Shown here: piece after piece, positions 26,057 to 35,800 of the stretch
Numbering within the stretch: position 1 is the stretch's first letter
Layout of the letters: each line of letters opens with the position of its first letter
NCBI RefSeq assembly: GCF_024362345.1
Contig: NZ_CP101505.1
Coordinates: forward strand, 702,001-766,000
Source: Polaribacter dokdonensis
GTDB taxonomy: Bacteria > Bacteroidota > Bacteroidia > Flavobacteriales > Flavobacteriaceae
Direction of reading: 5' to 3'
Length of the DNA stretch: 64,000 bases
Position numbers and translations under genes: made by a program
The notes under the pieces: model-generated
Told to the model about the DNA's origin: nothing
Seen by the model: only the letters and a program-made list of their open reading frames with translations
Databases searched by the model: none

Positions 26057-27418
26057 CTAAATGGTTAAAGAGAAGGTTTTTTGGTCGGATTTTAATTTTA
26101 GCAACTTTTTATCAAAAGCCATACATATATTTCTTACAAAAGGTCTTGCATGTTCAGGAATATAAATTGTATCATTTTTTAATTGCACTAAATTATCATC
26201 CAACAAGTCTTTTAATTGATTTAGGTGTAAATCAATATTAGAAATTCTCATATCTTCAGAACTCCAAGAAGTAGTAAAATGACACATCAAATTTAAAATG
26301 TGTTGTCTTATAATTTGATCTTCTTCATTTAAAATATGCCCTCTAAATACTGGGAGTTCTCCCAAACTTACCAACCTTTGATATTCTTTAACTGTCTTTA
26401 CATTTTGTGAAAAACCATACCAAGAGTCAGATATAGCAGACATACCTAAACCAATCATTAGTTGAGTTTTATTTGAGGTATACCCCATAAAATTTCTGTG
26501 CAAGGTTTTTTCTTGAGTGGCTTTGTATAACGAATCACTCTTTAAAGCAAAGTGATCCATACCAATTTCTTCATAACCTAAATTTGCAAATAATTGTTTA
26601 CCTATTTCATAAAGTTCTCTTTTATATTCATCTTTAGGTAAGTCCTTTTCATTAAAACCTCTCTGCCCTACTCCTTTTACCCAAGGTACATGTGCATAAC
26701 TATAAAAAGAAATTCTATCTGGTTTTAATTCTTTAGTTTTATTAATAGTATAAATTACATTTTCTTTAGTTTGATGTGGTAACCCAAAAATTAAATCATG
26801 ACTTACAGAGGTATAGCCAATTTCTCTAGCCCAATCTGTAACTTGTTTTACTTCGTTAAACGATTGTATTCTATGAATGGCTTTCTGAACGTTTTCATTA
26901 TAATCTTGAACTCCATAACTTACCCTTCTAAATCCACAATTATACAATGTTTGTAATTGCTCTTTTGTTGTGTTACTTGGATGACCTTCAAAACTAAATT
27001 CTGCATCTTTATGCTTTATAGCATTTAATAAAAGACCATTAATTAATAATTCTAAATTCTCTTTCGAAAAAAAAGTTGGTGTTCCACCTCCCAAATGCAA
27101 CTCTTTAATAATGGGAGTTTCCTCTACTAAATTTAAGTACAACTTCCATTCTTTTAGAACCGATGAAATATACTCCTCTTCTACCTCATGTCTTTTTGTA
27201 ATATGCTTGTGGCAAGCACAAAACGTACATAAATTTTCGCAAAATGGCAGATGAATGTACAAACTAATTCCTTCTTTTTGATTGCTTTCTATAAATGAAT
27301 GTTGAAAAGACTTTATCCATTTATCCTTAGAAAAGGTCTCATTATTCCAATAAGGAACAGTTGGATAACTTGTATATCTTGGCCCTGGAACATTATATTT
27401 TTGAATTAGATTTTTCAT
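26057..27418 (-). CDS. hemN: oxygen-independent coproporphyrinogen III oxidase
   Basis: This 453-residue radical-SAM enzyme converts coproporphyrinogen III to protoporphyrinogen IX without O2, supplying heme under low oxygen. The N-terminal VPGPRYTSYPTVPYW and the CX3CX2CXC cluster motif (CENLCTFCAC) mark true HemN and not HemW. HLGGGTPTF is the SAM-binding GGGTP motif, and the HemN C-terminal domain is present. The ATG lies 2 bp after the ccoI stop, so the two form an operon. Pairing with a cbb3 cluster and an Fnr gene fits a microaerobic regulon. Confidence 0.96.
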   Translation of the reverse strand: MKNLIQKYNVPGPRYTSYPTVPYWNNETFSKDKWIKSFQHSFIESNQKEGISLYIHLPFCENLCTFCACHKHITKRHEVEEEYISSVLKEWKLYLNLVEETPIIKELHLGGGTPTFFSKENLELLINGLLLNAIKHKDAEFSFEGHPSNTTKEQLQTLYNCGFRRVSYGVQDYNENVQKAIHRIQSFNEVKQVTDWAREIGYTSVSHDLIFGLPHQTKENVIYTINKTKELKPDRISFYSYAHVPWVKGVGQRGFNEKDLPKDEYKRELYEIGKQLFANLGYEEIGMDHFALKSDSLYKATQEKTLHRNFMGYTSNKTQLMIGLGMSAISDSWYGFSQNVKTVKEYQRLVSLGELPVFRGHILNEEDQIIRQHILNLMCHFTTSWSSEDMRISNIDLHLNQLKDLLDDNLVQLKNDTIYIPEHARPFVRNICMAFDKKLLKLKSDQKTFSLTI

Positions 27419-27420
27419 TT

Positions 27421-29796
27421 TTAATTTAATTTTTTACCTAATATGTTGGTTGATATGGTAGTAAAGACAACAATACTTATGGAGCTTAAAGGCATTAATA
27501 TTGCAGCAATTACTGGCATTAATTGACCTGTAACAGCAAAATATAGACCTACTATATTATATAAAAGCGATAATGCAAAACAGTATTTAATAATAGTTAC
27601 TGCTCTTTTTGAAGCCATAAAAAACTGAGATAGTTTATTAAATTGGGTAGCATCTAAAATAGCATCACAAGCAGGAGAAAACACATTAATATTTTCTGAC
27701 AGAGCAATACCCACATTACTTTGTGCCAGAGCTCCTGCATCGTTTAAACCATCACCTATCATAGCTACAGTACTACCAGATTTTTGTTGATATTCTACAA
27801 ATTGTAATTTGTCATCTGGTTTTTGATTGAATAAAAATGTGGTTTCTTTTGGTAGATAATCTGACAAATGCTTTTGTTCTCCTTCATTATCTCCAGAAAC
27901 AACTGCTAAAGAATAATCTTTTTTAAATTCATTGAATATTGGTTGCACTCCAGATCTATAAGAATTTTTAAAACGAAACTTACCCTTATAACTATTATCA
28001 ATACTTATATGAACAGAAGTATCAAAAGAAGAAGAATTGTTTAAACAATTTACAAAAGATGCTGAACCAATTTTAAGTTCTTTGTTTAGATATTTTGTTT
28101 CTATTCCCCTACCTAAAACCTCATTAAATGAATCTAATTGAATAGTTTCAATATCATTAAAAGATTTATACAATGTTCTACTTAAAGGATGATTAGATGC
28201 TCGTAAACTACTTTTTATGGCAATTTTATCATCATTACTTAAAGAAGCTCCTTCATAAGAAATTTTACTTTCCTTACTTGTGGTCAAGGTTCCTGTTTTA
28301 TCAAAAATAATATAATCTATACTTGCTAATTGTTCTATAACTGTTGCATTTTTTAAATAGAATTTTTGCTTGCCAAAAATGCGCAATAAATTACCTAATG
28401 TAAATGGAGCTGCTAATGCTATTGCACATGGACATGCAATAATAAGTACTGCTGTAAATACATTCAATGCTTTACTAGCATCTACAAATAACCAAAATAT
28501 TGTAGAAAGCATTGCAATTGAAAGCACAATAAAGGTAAAGTTTTTACTAATTTTATCTGTGAGCGTTTTAAAGGAAGAAGTCTTATCATGCTTAAAAACA
28601 TCATTACTCCACAACTGAGTTAAGTAACTTTGAGAGACTGAAGCCAACACTTCCATTTCTATAATTCCAGATAATTGTTTACCTCCTGCAAATATTTTAT
28701 CTCCAGATTTTTTTGATACAAGCTCTGCTTCTCCTGTTACAAAACTGTAGTCTATTTGTGCATTTCCGTTTATTAAAATTCCATCTACAGGAATTAACTC
28801 TTGATGTCTAATTAATAATCTATCGCCTTTCTTAACATCATAAATCTGTACATTCTCCTCTTTTTTATCAGATAAAATTCGTGTAACTGCAATTGGAAAG
28901 TAAGATTTGTAATCTCTTTCAAAGGACAAAAAATTGTATGTTTTCTGCTGAAAGAATTTACCCAAAAGCAAAAAGAAAACTAAGCCAGTTAAACTATCGA
29001 AAAAACCTGTTCCTAAATCAAAAATAATTTCGACAGAACTTCTAATAAAAAGTACTGTAACACCCAAAGCAATTGGTACATCAATATTTAAAATTTTTGA
29101 TCTTAAACCTTTATAAGCTGAAATAAAATAGTCGTTAGCAGCATAGAAAACCACAGGTAAAGAAAAGGCAAACATTAACCAACGAAAGATGTTTTTATAT
29201 TGTTCTAGCCAAAAACCATCTACCTCAAAATATTCTGGAAATGATAAAAACATTACATTACCAAAAGCGAAGCCAGCAATACCTAACTTATAAATTAAAC
29301 TTCGATCAACTTTTTTCTTTCCAGATTCGTAATCCTCTAAACTAATATATGGTTCATAACCTATTGTACTTAATAAAAGAACCATTTCTTTTAATGAAGT
29401 AAGGTCTGCATCAAAAGAAATTCGAACAGTTTTCTTAGGAAAATCTACTTGAGAAGAGTTGATTTTATCATTTAATTTATGCAAATTTTCTAGCACCCAA
29501 ATGCAAGAACTACAATGAATATGTGGAATATATAACGTAACAATTTGTGTGCGATCGTCATTAAATTCTAATAGCTTATCTTGAATTTCTTTATTCTCTA
29601 AAAAATCATACTTTCCTGCAATTTCTGTAGGTATAGCTCCAGGATTTTCTTGAAGATCATAGTAACAAGTTAAATCATTTTCAGAAAAAATTTCATAAAC
29701 GGTTATACAACCATTACAACAGAAATGCTTCTCTTCATATTTAATTGTTGTGTTTTCACAAGAATCTCCACAATGATAACATAGTGTAGTATTCAT
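27421..29796 (-). CDS. ccoI: copper-exporting P-type ATPase for cbb3 oxidase (CcoI/FixI type)
   Basis: The 791-residue P1B ATPase begins with a Cys-rich zinc-ribbon-like segment (CYHCGDSCE ... CCNGC) and an HMA domain whose metal site is HCSSC. Eight membrane spans include the CPC motif (IIACPCAIALAAP). The catalytic parts are DKTGT (phosphorylated Asp), the HP motif in ASNHPLSR and GDGLNDAGAL. CcoI/CopA2 pumps do not confer copper resistance but load copper for cbb3 oxidase. It is followed within 2 bp by hemN and divergent from the Fnr-family gene, with an Fnr-like box at class II distance (29849-29860). Confidence 0.94.
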   Translation of the reverse strand: MNTTLCYHCGDSCENTTIKYEEKHFCCNGCITVYEIFSENDLTCYYDLQENPGAIPTEIAGKYDFLENKEIQDKLLEFNDDRTQIVTLYIPHIHCSSCIWVLENLHKLNDKINSSQVDFPKKTVRISFDADLTSLKEMVLLLSTIGYEPYISLEDYESGKKKVDRSLIYKLGIAGFAFGNVMFLSFPEYFEVDGFWLEQYKNIFRWLMFAFSLPVVFYAANDYFISAYKGLRSKILNIDVPIALGVTVLFIRSSVEIIFDLGTGFFDSLTGLVFFLLLGKFFQQKTYNFLSFERDYKSYFPIAVTRILSDKKEENVQIYDVKKGDRLLIRHQELIPVDGILINGNAQIDYSFVTGEAELVSKKSGDKIFAGGKQLSGIIEMEVLASVSQSYLTQLWSNDVFKHDKTSSFKTLTDKISKNFTFIVLSIAMLSTIFWLFVDASKALNVFTAVLIIACPCAIALAAPFTLGNLLRIFGKQKFYLKNATVIEQLASIDYIIFDKTGTLTTSKESKISYEGASLSNDDKIAIKSSLRASNHPLSRTLYKSFNDIETIQLDSFNEVLGRGIETKYLNKELKIGSASFVNCLNNSSSFDTSVHISIDNSYKGKFRFKNSYRSGVQPIFNEFKKDYSLAVVSGDNEGEQKHLSDYLPKETTFLFNQKPDDKLQFVEYQQKSGSTVAMIGDGLNDAGALAQSNVGIALSENINVFSPACDAILDATQFNKLSQFFMASKRAVTIIKYCFALSLLYNIVGLYFAVTGQLMPVIAAILMPLSSISIVVFTTISTNILGKKLN

Positions 29797-29817
29797 ATTT
29801 ACTCTTTTTGCCTAGAG

Positions 29818-29860
29818 CAAATTTCTGATAACTCTTGAGTTTAAAATATGATATTTGTCA
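29818..29860 (-). promoter_or_regulatory. Fnr-like site and promoter of ccoI-hemN
   Basis: TGATATTTGTCA (29849-29860) keeps TGA-N6-TCA. On the minus strand GAAATTTG (29818-29825) is a near -7 element giving a start near 29813, so the box centre is at about -41. For the divergent fnr gene (-7 element TATATTTG, 29870-29877) the same box falls near -26, where binding would tend to repress. Confidence 0.5.
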
Positions 29861-29899
29861 TCTTTTAAATATATTTGTTCAACCACCAATCAACCAATT

Positions 29900-30586
29900 A
29901 TGAGTAAGTGTGAACAGTGCATTGTTCGTCAATTTAATTCTTTAAAACATCTTTCTAAAGATGAATTAATAAGAATGTCTGCTTGTAAAACTTCTAAAAT
30001 TATTAAAAAAGGTGAACCTTTATTTTTAGAAGGCGAACATTTAAATGGTGTTTTTTGTATTAAAGATGGTATTTGTAAAGTCTCTAAAATAAGTGATAAT
30101 GGTAAAAATCAAATTGTAAACTTGATTAAAAAGGGCGATTTAATTGGAGAACGTAGCTTAATATCTGAAGAAGTATCTAATTTAAATGCAGTTGCTTTAG
30201 ATGATTTAGAAGTTTGTTTTATTCCTAAAAGTGAAATTATTAGAGATTTAGAAAAGAATCAAAATTTTACCATGGATGTTTTAAAAAACATGGCAAACTC
30301 ACTAAAAAATGCTGACAATCTTATTGTTGATATGGCTCAGAAAAGTGTAAAACAACGTTTGGCAGAGACACTCTTAAAACTACAAACTAAATTTGGAACT
30401 ACAGATGAAGGTTATTTAGATATCCATTTGTCTAGAGAGGATATTGGTAACATAATTGGCACAGCAACAGAATCTGCAATACGTTTATTGTCTGAGTTTA
30501 AGAAAAAAGGATTCATAGAAATAAAAGGTAAAAACATTAGTGTTATTAATGAAACCGAGCTTCATAAAGTTTCTAGTGGTTTTTAA
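29900..30586 (+). CDS. Crp/Fnr-family transcriptional regulator
   Basis: The 228-residue protein has a cyclic-nucleotide-binding-type beta-roll (about 25-140), a long dimer helix (about 125-150) and a winged helix-turn-helix (about 172-222). The recognition helix phrase TATESAIRLLSEF keeps the Glu and Arg that read TGA half-sites in Crp/Fnr proteins. Cysteines at 4 and 7 (CEQC), 29 and 53 may hold an Fe-S cluster, but the classical Fnr spacing is incomplete, so the signal sensed is uncertain. I chose ATG 29900. A TTG at 29855 would start upstream of the -7 element. Likely targets are the boxes at 24977 and 29849. Confidence 0.9.
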   Translation: MSKCEQCIVRQFNSLKHLSKDELIRMSACKTSKIIKKGEPLFLEGEHLNGVFCIKDGICKVSKISDNGKNQIVNLIKKGDLIGERSLISEEVSNLNAVALDDLEVCFIPKSEIIRDLEKNQNFTMDVLKNMANSLKNADNLIVDMAQKSVKQRLAETLLKLQTKFGTTDEGYLDIHLSREDIGNIIGTATESAIRLLSEFKKKGFIEIKGKNISVINETELHKVSSGF

Positions 30587-30588
30587 AA

Positions 30589-32871
30589 CTAGAAAGAATA
30601 GCCTATTGCAAAATTAAATACTGGCTCATCTGCTCTAAAATCAAAACGTTCACCTTCAGGTAAAGCTGGGTCATGAAAAGGTGCTGCCAAATCAAAACGA
30701 ATTACAAAACCTTGTACGTCTATTCGTAATCCAAAGCCTGCTCCCATTCCTAATTCACTCAAAAAGTTACTTGTAAACTTATCATTACCATTAAATGCTG
30801 GGTTTTCTTCTGAATTCCAAACATTACCAGCATCAACAAAGAAAGCACCTTTAAAGAAAGAATAAATAGGAAAACGATATTCTACATTTGCTTCTAATCT
30901 AATGTTACCTGTTCTATCAAAAAAAGAAGTGCTGTTTTGGTTATTAGCATCTGTATAAGTACCTGGACCTAAAGAACGTGTATTAAATGCTCTTACACTA
31001 TAAGGCCCTCCTGAAAAATATTGCTTTACAAAAGGCACAACATCAGAATTACCATAAGCCAAACCATAACCTGCAAATAAGCGAGTTGCAATGGTTTGTG
31101 AATAATTATCTCCAAAATTAAAATGATATCTAAAATCGAAATCTGCTTTTGCATATTGTGCATATTGTAAACCTAAAAACTCTTTTGGCTGGCCAGCAGT
31201 TGTTTCTTTTCCTAAGAGACTTATGGAATTACCAGCAATATCTAAAGTTGAATTAAAAAAGAATTGATGTGTTCTTTTTGCTGCCAACATTTCATTATAA
31301 GTAAACGAAAATGTTAACCCAGAAATAAATTGTTGCTCAAAACTTCTTGCTAAAAATGGATTATCTGCCAAGATTTGATCGAATTCTGGAGTGGTATTAG
31401 ACAATCTTGTATAATTTAAAGAAATAGGATTCACTTCATAGGTAATATATCTGTTGGCATTCCAAACATATCCAAAAAGCGCTGTTCCAGATAACAAAGT
31501 ATATAATTGACTTCTATCTAAATACGTTGCACTTAAGCTAGTTTTAGTTTTTGGAATAGAATATTCGAAAAAGTCTTCGTTAATAGAAAATGGTGCAATA
31601 ACCCTAGGAAAAATTAACTCTGTTTTTAGCTCTAATTCTAAGCTACTCAAACCAGAATTCTCTCCAGAAGAAACTTGAGTTTCATAACCAATACTAGAAC
31701 TTATATTTAAGGTTTCTCCTCCACCAAAAAGATTTCTATTACTAAAAACCAAACCTAATGTAGGCCCTGCAAAATTATTAGATTTCGTAACAGCTTGCAG
31801 TTCTGCACGAATTGCACGTTTTGTAAGTGGTGACAGAAATATATTAGCCTCTAAAGCACCTTCATTATCATCTGCTAATGTATCTAATTCTTTGTACTGA
31901 ATATTCACATACTTGTATGCGCCTATTGTAGATAAACGTCTTGCAGTATTTTTAGAATTGTCTGGGTTGTAATATTGCCCTTCTTCTAAAGTGATGAAAT
32001 CATCTAAATATTTTGGTTTAAAAAACTCTTCATTTTGATAATAATTTTTCTTTTCAAACCTATTTGAGGCACTTGTAGTTGAATCTCTTAAGTTATAATT
32101 AGGATATACATTTATGGTTTTTACTTTATATGGAATGATCGCTTTTTCGGGTACATCTTTTTTCAATTTCAAGAAAAGATCAAACTTTTTATTCTTGTAT
32201 TGATTAGTGTCTGCCTCAAAAATTAAAAAATTGCTATTAAAATTATAATACCCTAAATCTTTCAATTCACTATCTAAACGTTGCCTTTCTAATTTTAAAT
32301 TTCCTAAATCAAAACGCATATCATTCTCGAAAGGAGAAGTTGCACTTAACTTTTTAATATCCTTAAAAATTGGCTTTGTAAAACTATCTACTTCATAATT
32401 TGCTAAAGTATAAGGCTCTTTTATTTTTAGTTGATACAGTAAAGAAGCTCTATTTTCGGTTTCTGTAAATGAAGATGTTGCAGAGCTATAAAAGAATCCA
32501 TTATTTTCTAAACGGTTTAAAAGAATATCTTCTACTTCTAAATTTTCGACATCAGACTGATAAACTGGCTCTTCTCCAAATTGTTTAAATAACCATCTGT
32601 TTATAAAATTTGTTTTCTCTTTTTGATTTTTATAATAATAGTATAAACCCAAATGAACACCTAAAAATTTAGAATTAGGTTCTGGTCTTAAAACTTGCCT
32701 TAAATTTTCTTTTAGTTGAGGAACTTGTGGCACAGCAGAATCAGCATCTATTTCTATTGTGGCTCCTGTGTACAAACGTTCTCCATCAGGAATATATTTA
32801 TTGATGCTACATGAGTATAACATGAAAACAAGACCACTAATTAAGATGCTATTTTTTATAAGTTTTTTCAA
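30589..32871 (-). CDS. TamL, lipidated TamA/BamA-family outer membrane protein
   Basis: The 760-residue protein starts with a lipoprotein signal peptide (SGLVFMLYSC, lipidated C21), which separates Bacteroidetes TamL from proteobacterial TamA. POTRA-like repeats follow (about 35-330), then an Omp85 barrel with the conserved GGPYSVRAFNTRSLGPG region near 630 and a terminal strand NFAIGYSF. It is the outer-membrane partner of TamB for envelope assembly or lipid transport. It begins 3 bp after the TamB stop on the same strand. It converges on the Fnr-family gene with only 2 bp between the stops. Confidence 0.92.
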   Translation of the reverse strand: MKKLIKNSILISGLVFMLYSCSINKYIPDGERLYTGATIEIDADSAVPQVPQLKENLRQVLRPEPNSKFLGVHLGLYYYYKNQKEKTNFINRWLFKQFGEEPVYQSDVENLEVEDILLNRLENNGFFYSSATSSFTETENRASLLYQLKIKEPYTLANYEVDSFTKPIFKDIKKLSATSPFENDMRFDLGNLKLERQRLDSELKDLGYYNFNSNFLIFEADTNQYKNKKFDLFLKLKKDVPEKAIIPYKVKTINVYPNYNLRDSTTSASNRFEKKNYYQNEEFFKPKYLDDFITLEEGQYYNPDNSKNTARRLSTIGAYKYVNIQYKELDTLADDNEGALEANIFLSPLTKRAIRAELQAVTKSNNFAGPTLGLVFSNRNLFGGGETLNISSSIGYETQVSSGENSGLSSLELELKTELIFPRVIAPFSINEDFFEYSIPKTKTSLSATYLDRSQLYTLLSGTALFGYVWNANRYITYEVNPISLNYTRLSNTTPEFDQILADNPFLARSFEQQFISGLTFSFTYNEMLAAKRTHQFFFNSTLDIAGNSISLLGKETTAGQPKEFLGLQYAQYAKADFDFRYHFNFGDNYSQTIATRLFAGYGLAYGNSDVVPFVKQYFSGGPYSVRAFNTRSLGPGTYTDANNQNSTSFFDRTGNIRLEANVEYRFPIYSFFKGAFFVDAGNVWNSEENPAFNGNDKFTSNFLSELGMGAGFGLRIDVQGFVIRFDLAAPFHDPALPEGERFDFRADEPVFNFAIGYSF

Positions 32872-32874
32872 TGA

Positions 32875-35800
32875 CTAGTTTTTTTTCTTTTCTATACTAT
32901 TGTCTATTTTATTTTCTTTCTTTTTTAACTTACTTTCAGCCAATTCTTTATCCTTCTCTACTTTATCATTTTGACCTTTAAATATTGCATCCCAAAGTTC
33001 TCTAAACTGATTGAATTCTTGCGTAAAAATAAGTGCAATACCATTTACAATAGTTTGTCCATCAATCACATTTTCGAACTCACTTTTTCTAAATCCTTTT
33101 AATCGATATCTACCATCTTCTGATAATTTATACTCTAAACTAACATTACCAATTAATGGAGTTTCATTCCCTGTTTGACTACTTCCTTGTAAATCAACAT
33201 CACTACCTACTCTTACTGTTAATCGTTCATTAAATAGTTTCTTTTGGGCTGTTACACCCAATTGAGTTCTGTCTGTTGCTGCTGTTCCTTGGTAATCTGT
33301 GTAACTGTTTAAATCAAAGTCTAATTCTATACCAGAATTTCCTAAAATTTTATCTGAAAACGCATTTAACTGCCCAGAAACTGCATCATTTAAATTATCT
33401 CTAGCAATAGTTGCAAAACCTCCTGAACTTCCATCACTACCTGAATCTGGATAAAATCTATTTAAGACCAAAAGAGAAAAAACTTGTTTATTTAATTCTT
33501 CTTCTTGCTGATTTACTTGTTGAACTCTTCCATAAACTTGACCTCCAACAGCTCCTTGCTCATCTTCTGGCATGTCTAAATTAAAGGAAATTTTAGGCTG
33601 TAATAAATCGCCATCAATATTTAGATATACGTTAAAAGGTAATACTTGTTTAAATTTATTTTTTACTGATGGATCTTCATCTGAAATTTGGGCAGCCATT
33701 AAAGGTGATGCTGTAGTTTCTATTTTATAAATAGCACTTACATCTAAACTAGCATCAAAAGGATCTCCAGACCAAGAAACTCTACCTCCAGGAGCTAAAT
33801 TAAATCTTCTGTTTACTAGCCCATAAAGGTTTAGTTCATAATGACCGTCTGCAATTTCATAAGTCCCTGTTAATGATAACCTACCATTTGGAACCATATT
33901 GAATATAAATTCTCCATCTCCAGAAACTTTAAAATTGTCTCCTGTATCTTCATTGATTACCACAGTTACAGCTGCTTCTTTAGTAACATTTAGCTTGGCA
34001 AAAATATCAAAGCCTGTAATTACTGCAGACTGTTCTTCTGTTTGCGTTAAAATTGCATCTGGATTTTCTCTATTTACAAATACAACAACATCATCTCTAT
34101 TTTCTACGCTTGCGTAAGCTGATGGCAGAACATAAGTAACATTTGTATCTAAACCTAAAGTTACGTTAGCAGATAATTTTGGAATCTGTAAATCGCCTGT
34201 TAAATCTGCATTTGCATTAAAAGTTGCTAAACCGTAAAGAGAAGGATTATCCTCTTTTTTAGCATTTAACAATCTGAAGTTTTTTGCTTTTAATTGTAAA
34301 TCAAACTTTGGATTGATAAAACTTTCAGTTAAAATTTTACCTGATAATGTTAATGGATTTTTTTTAGCATCTAAAACTGTAAATTTAGATAGATATAAAC
34401 CTTCATTATCTAGACGTAATTTCTCGTTTTTTAAAGTAAACTTGGTATTTAATTTTGTTATGGTAAAATCTGCATTATTAAAGTTGATATTACCAGTATA
34501 CTTTGGATTAGAAACAGTTCCTGTAACTTCAAAATCACCAGAAAAACTGCCTTCTGTTTCTTTAATTTCACCTAAAGAAAGCGTGTTTAGTGCTTTCATT
34601 TTAAATTCATTTAATTTGATGTCTAAATTTAATTTAGCATCATTATTGGCAACTGAATAACCTCCTGTTAAATCTAAATTAATATCACCTTCTTTTAAAT
34701 TTGCCTTAAAATCATACTGATTGCCTCCCAAAGATTTGGCATCAATAGCAAGTTTCCCTAAATCTGTTTTAAGTATTTTAAATTTATCTACTTGCAGATC
34801 TGCAACAATCCCTGTATCACTAAATGGTTCTTCTAAAACAAAAGTTCCGTTTAAAATACCATTTGCAATTTGCCTATCAGGATTTAGGTAATTTAAAACT
34901 TCGCTTATTTTAAAGTTTTTATAGTTAACTGCAATGTGTGTTTTTTCTATATTATCTGCATTGTCTGTTATGACTATAGATTGATTTTCTTTATCTATTC
35001 TAAAATTGGTAAAGCTTAGTTGGTTGTTATCTGAGAAAACCATGCTATTGTTTGCAGGAATATTCCAATTTGCTTTATTTAAAACTAAATTATTAGGATC
35101 TACAGAAAAGACTAATCGTTCACGAGAACCTGTAATTTTAGCAGCAACATTCATTAATGTTTGTTCTTTATCAAAACCTTTAAAAGTTAAAGCAAGTTCA
35201 TTGTTTACCTGTTTTCCTGTAATGTTTGTTTGTGGCACTCTAAAAGGATTCGCATTTATCCCTTTAAAACCTAATTCGAAATTAAAACTGTCCTTATCAG
35301 TATTCATAGTAAAAGCCAAACTATCTAACTCATTACCACTATAATTAATATGTGGAGCAGTAATTTCTGCGTCTAATTTTCTTTCTAACTGGTTAAAATC
35401 TAGTGCAATATCTATAGTATCAATATCTTTTAAATTAACTAAGAAAACATCTTCTAATAAAGGTGTTTGAGAAATTTTACCTCTAAACTTAATATTTACA
35501 GGATTTGTAATTGTGTCAGTTAAAACAACATTTCTATAAAAATAGCTTTCAATATGTTTTTGTAAAGAAGAAGCAAAAGTTTGAGGATCTGAGTTAGATT
35601 CTAACTTTAAATTCAGCATTTTGTTATCTATGCTAACTGATGTTGTATCTTTATTCGTAAAACCATTCGCTTTAATTTGGCCTAACAAAAAAGTATTGTT
35701 ATCATAAACAACTACTCCGTTTTTTACATTAGCATCTACTTGATATGCTTCTAAATTTCCATTAAAACTCGCAGAAATATCCATACCAGTTTTAATATTT

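Noticed and set aside
25975..26241. An 88-aa plus-strand frame over the hemN end and small paralog 3
   Set aside because: It is antisense to hemN and to paralog 3, has no recognisable domain, and starts within sequence better explained by the minus-strand genes.
30570..30595. Hairpin across the converging stops of the Fnr-family gene and tamL
   Set aside because: An 8-bp stem (TTTCTAGT/ACTAGAAA) is present but has no U tract on either side, so I could not support a terminator.
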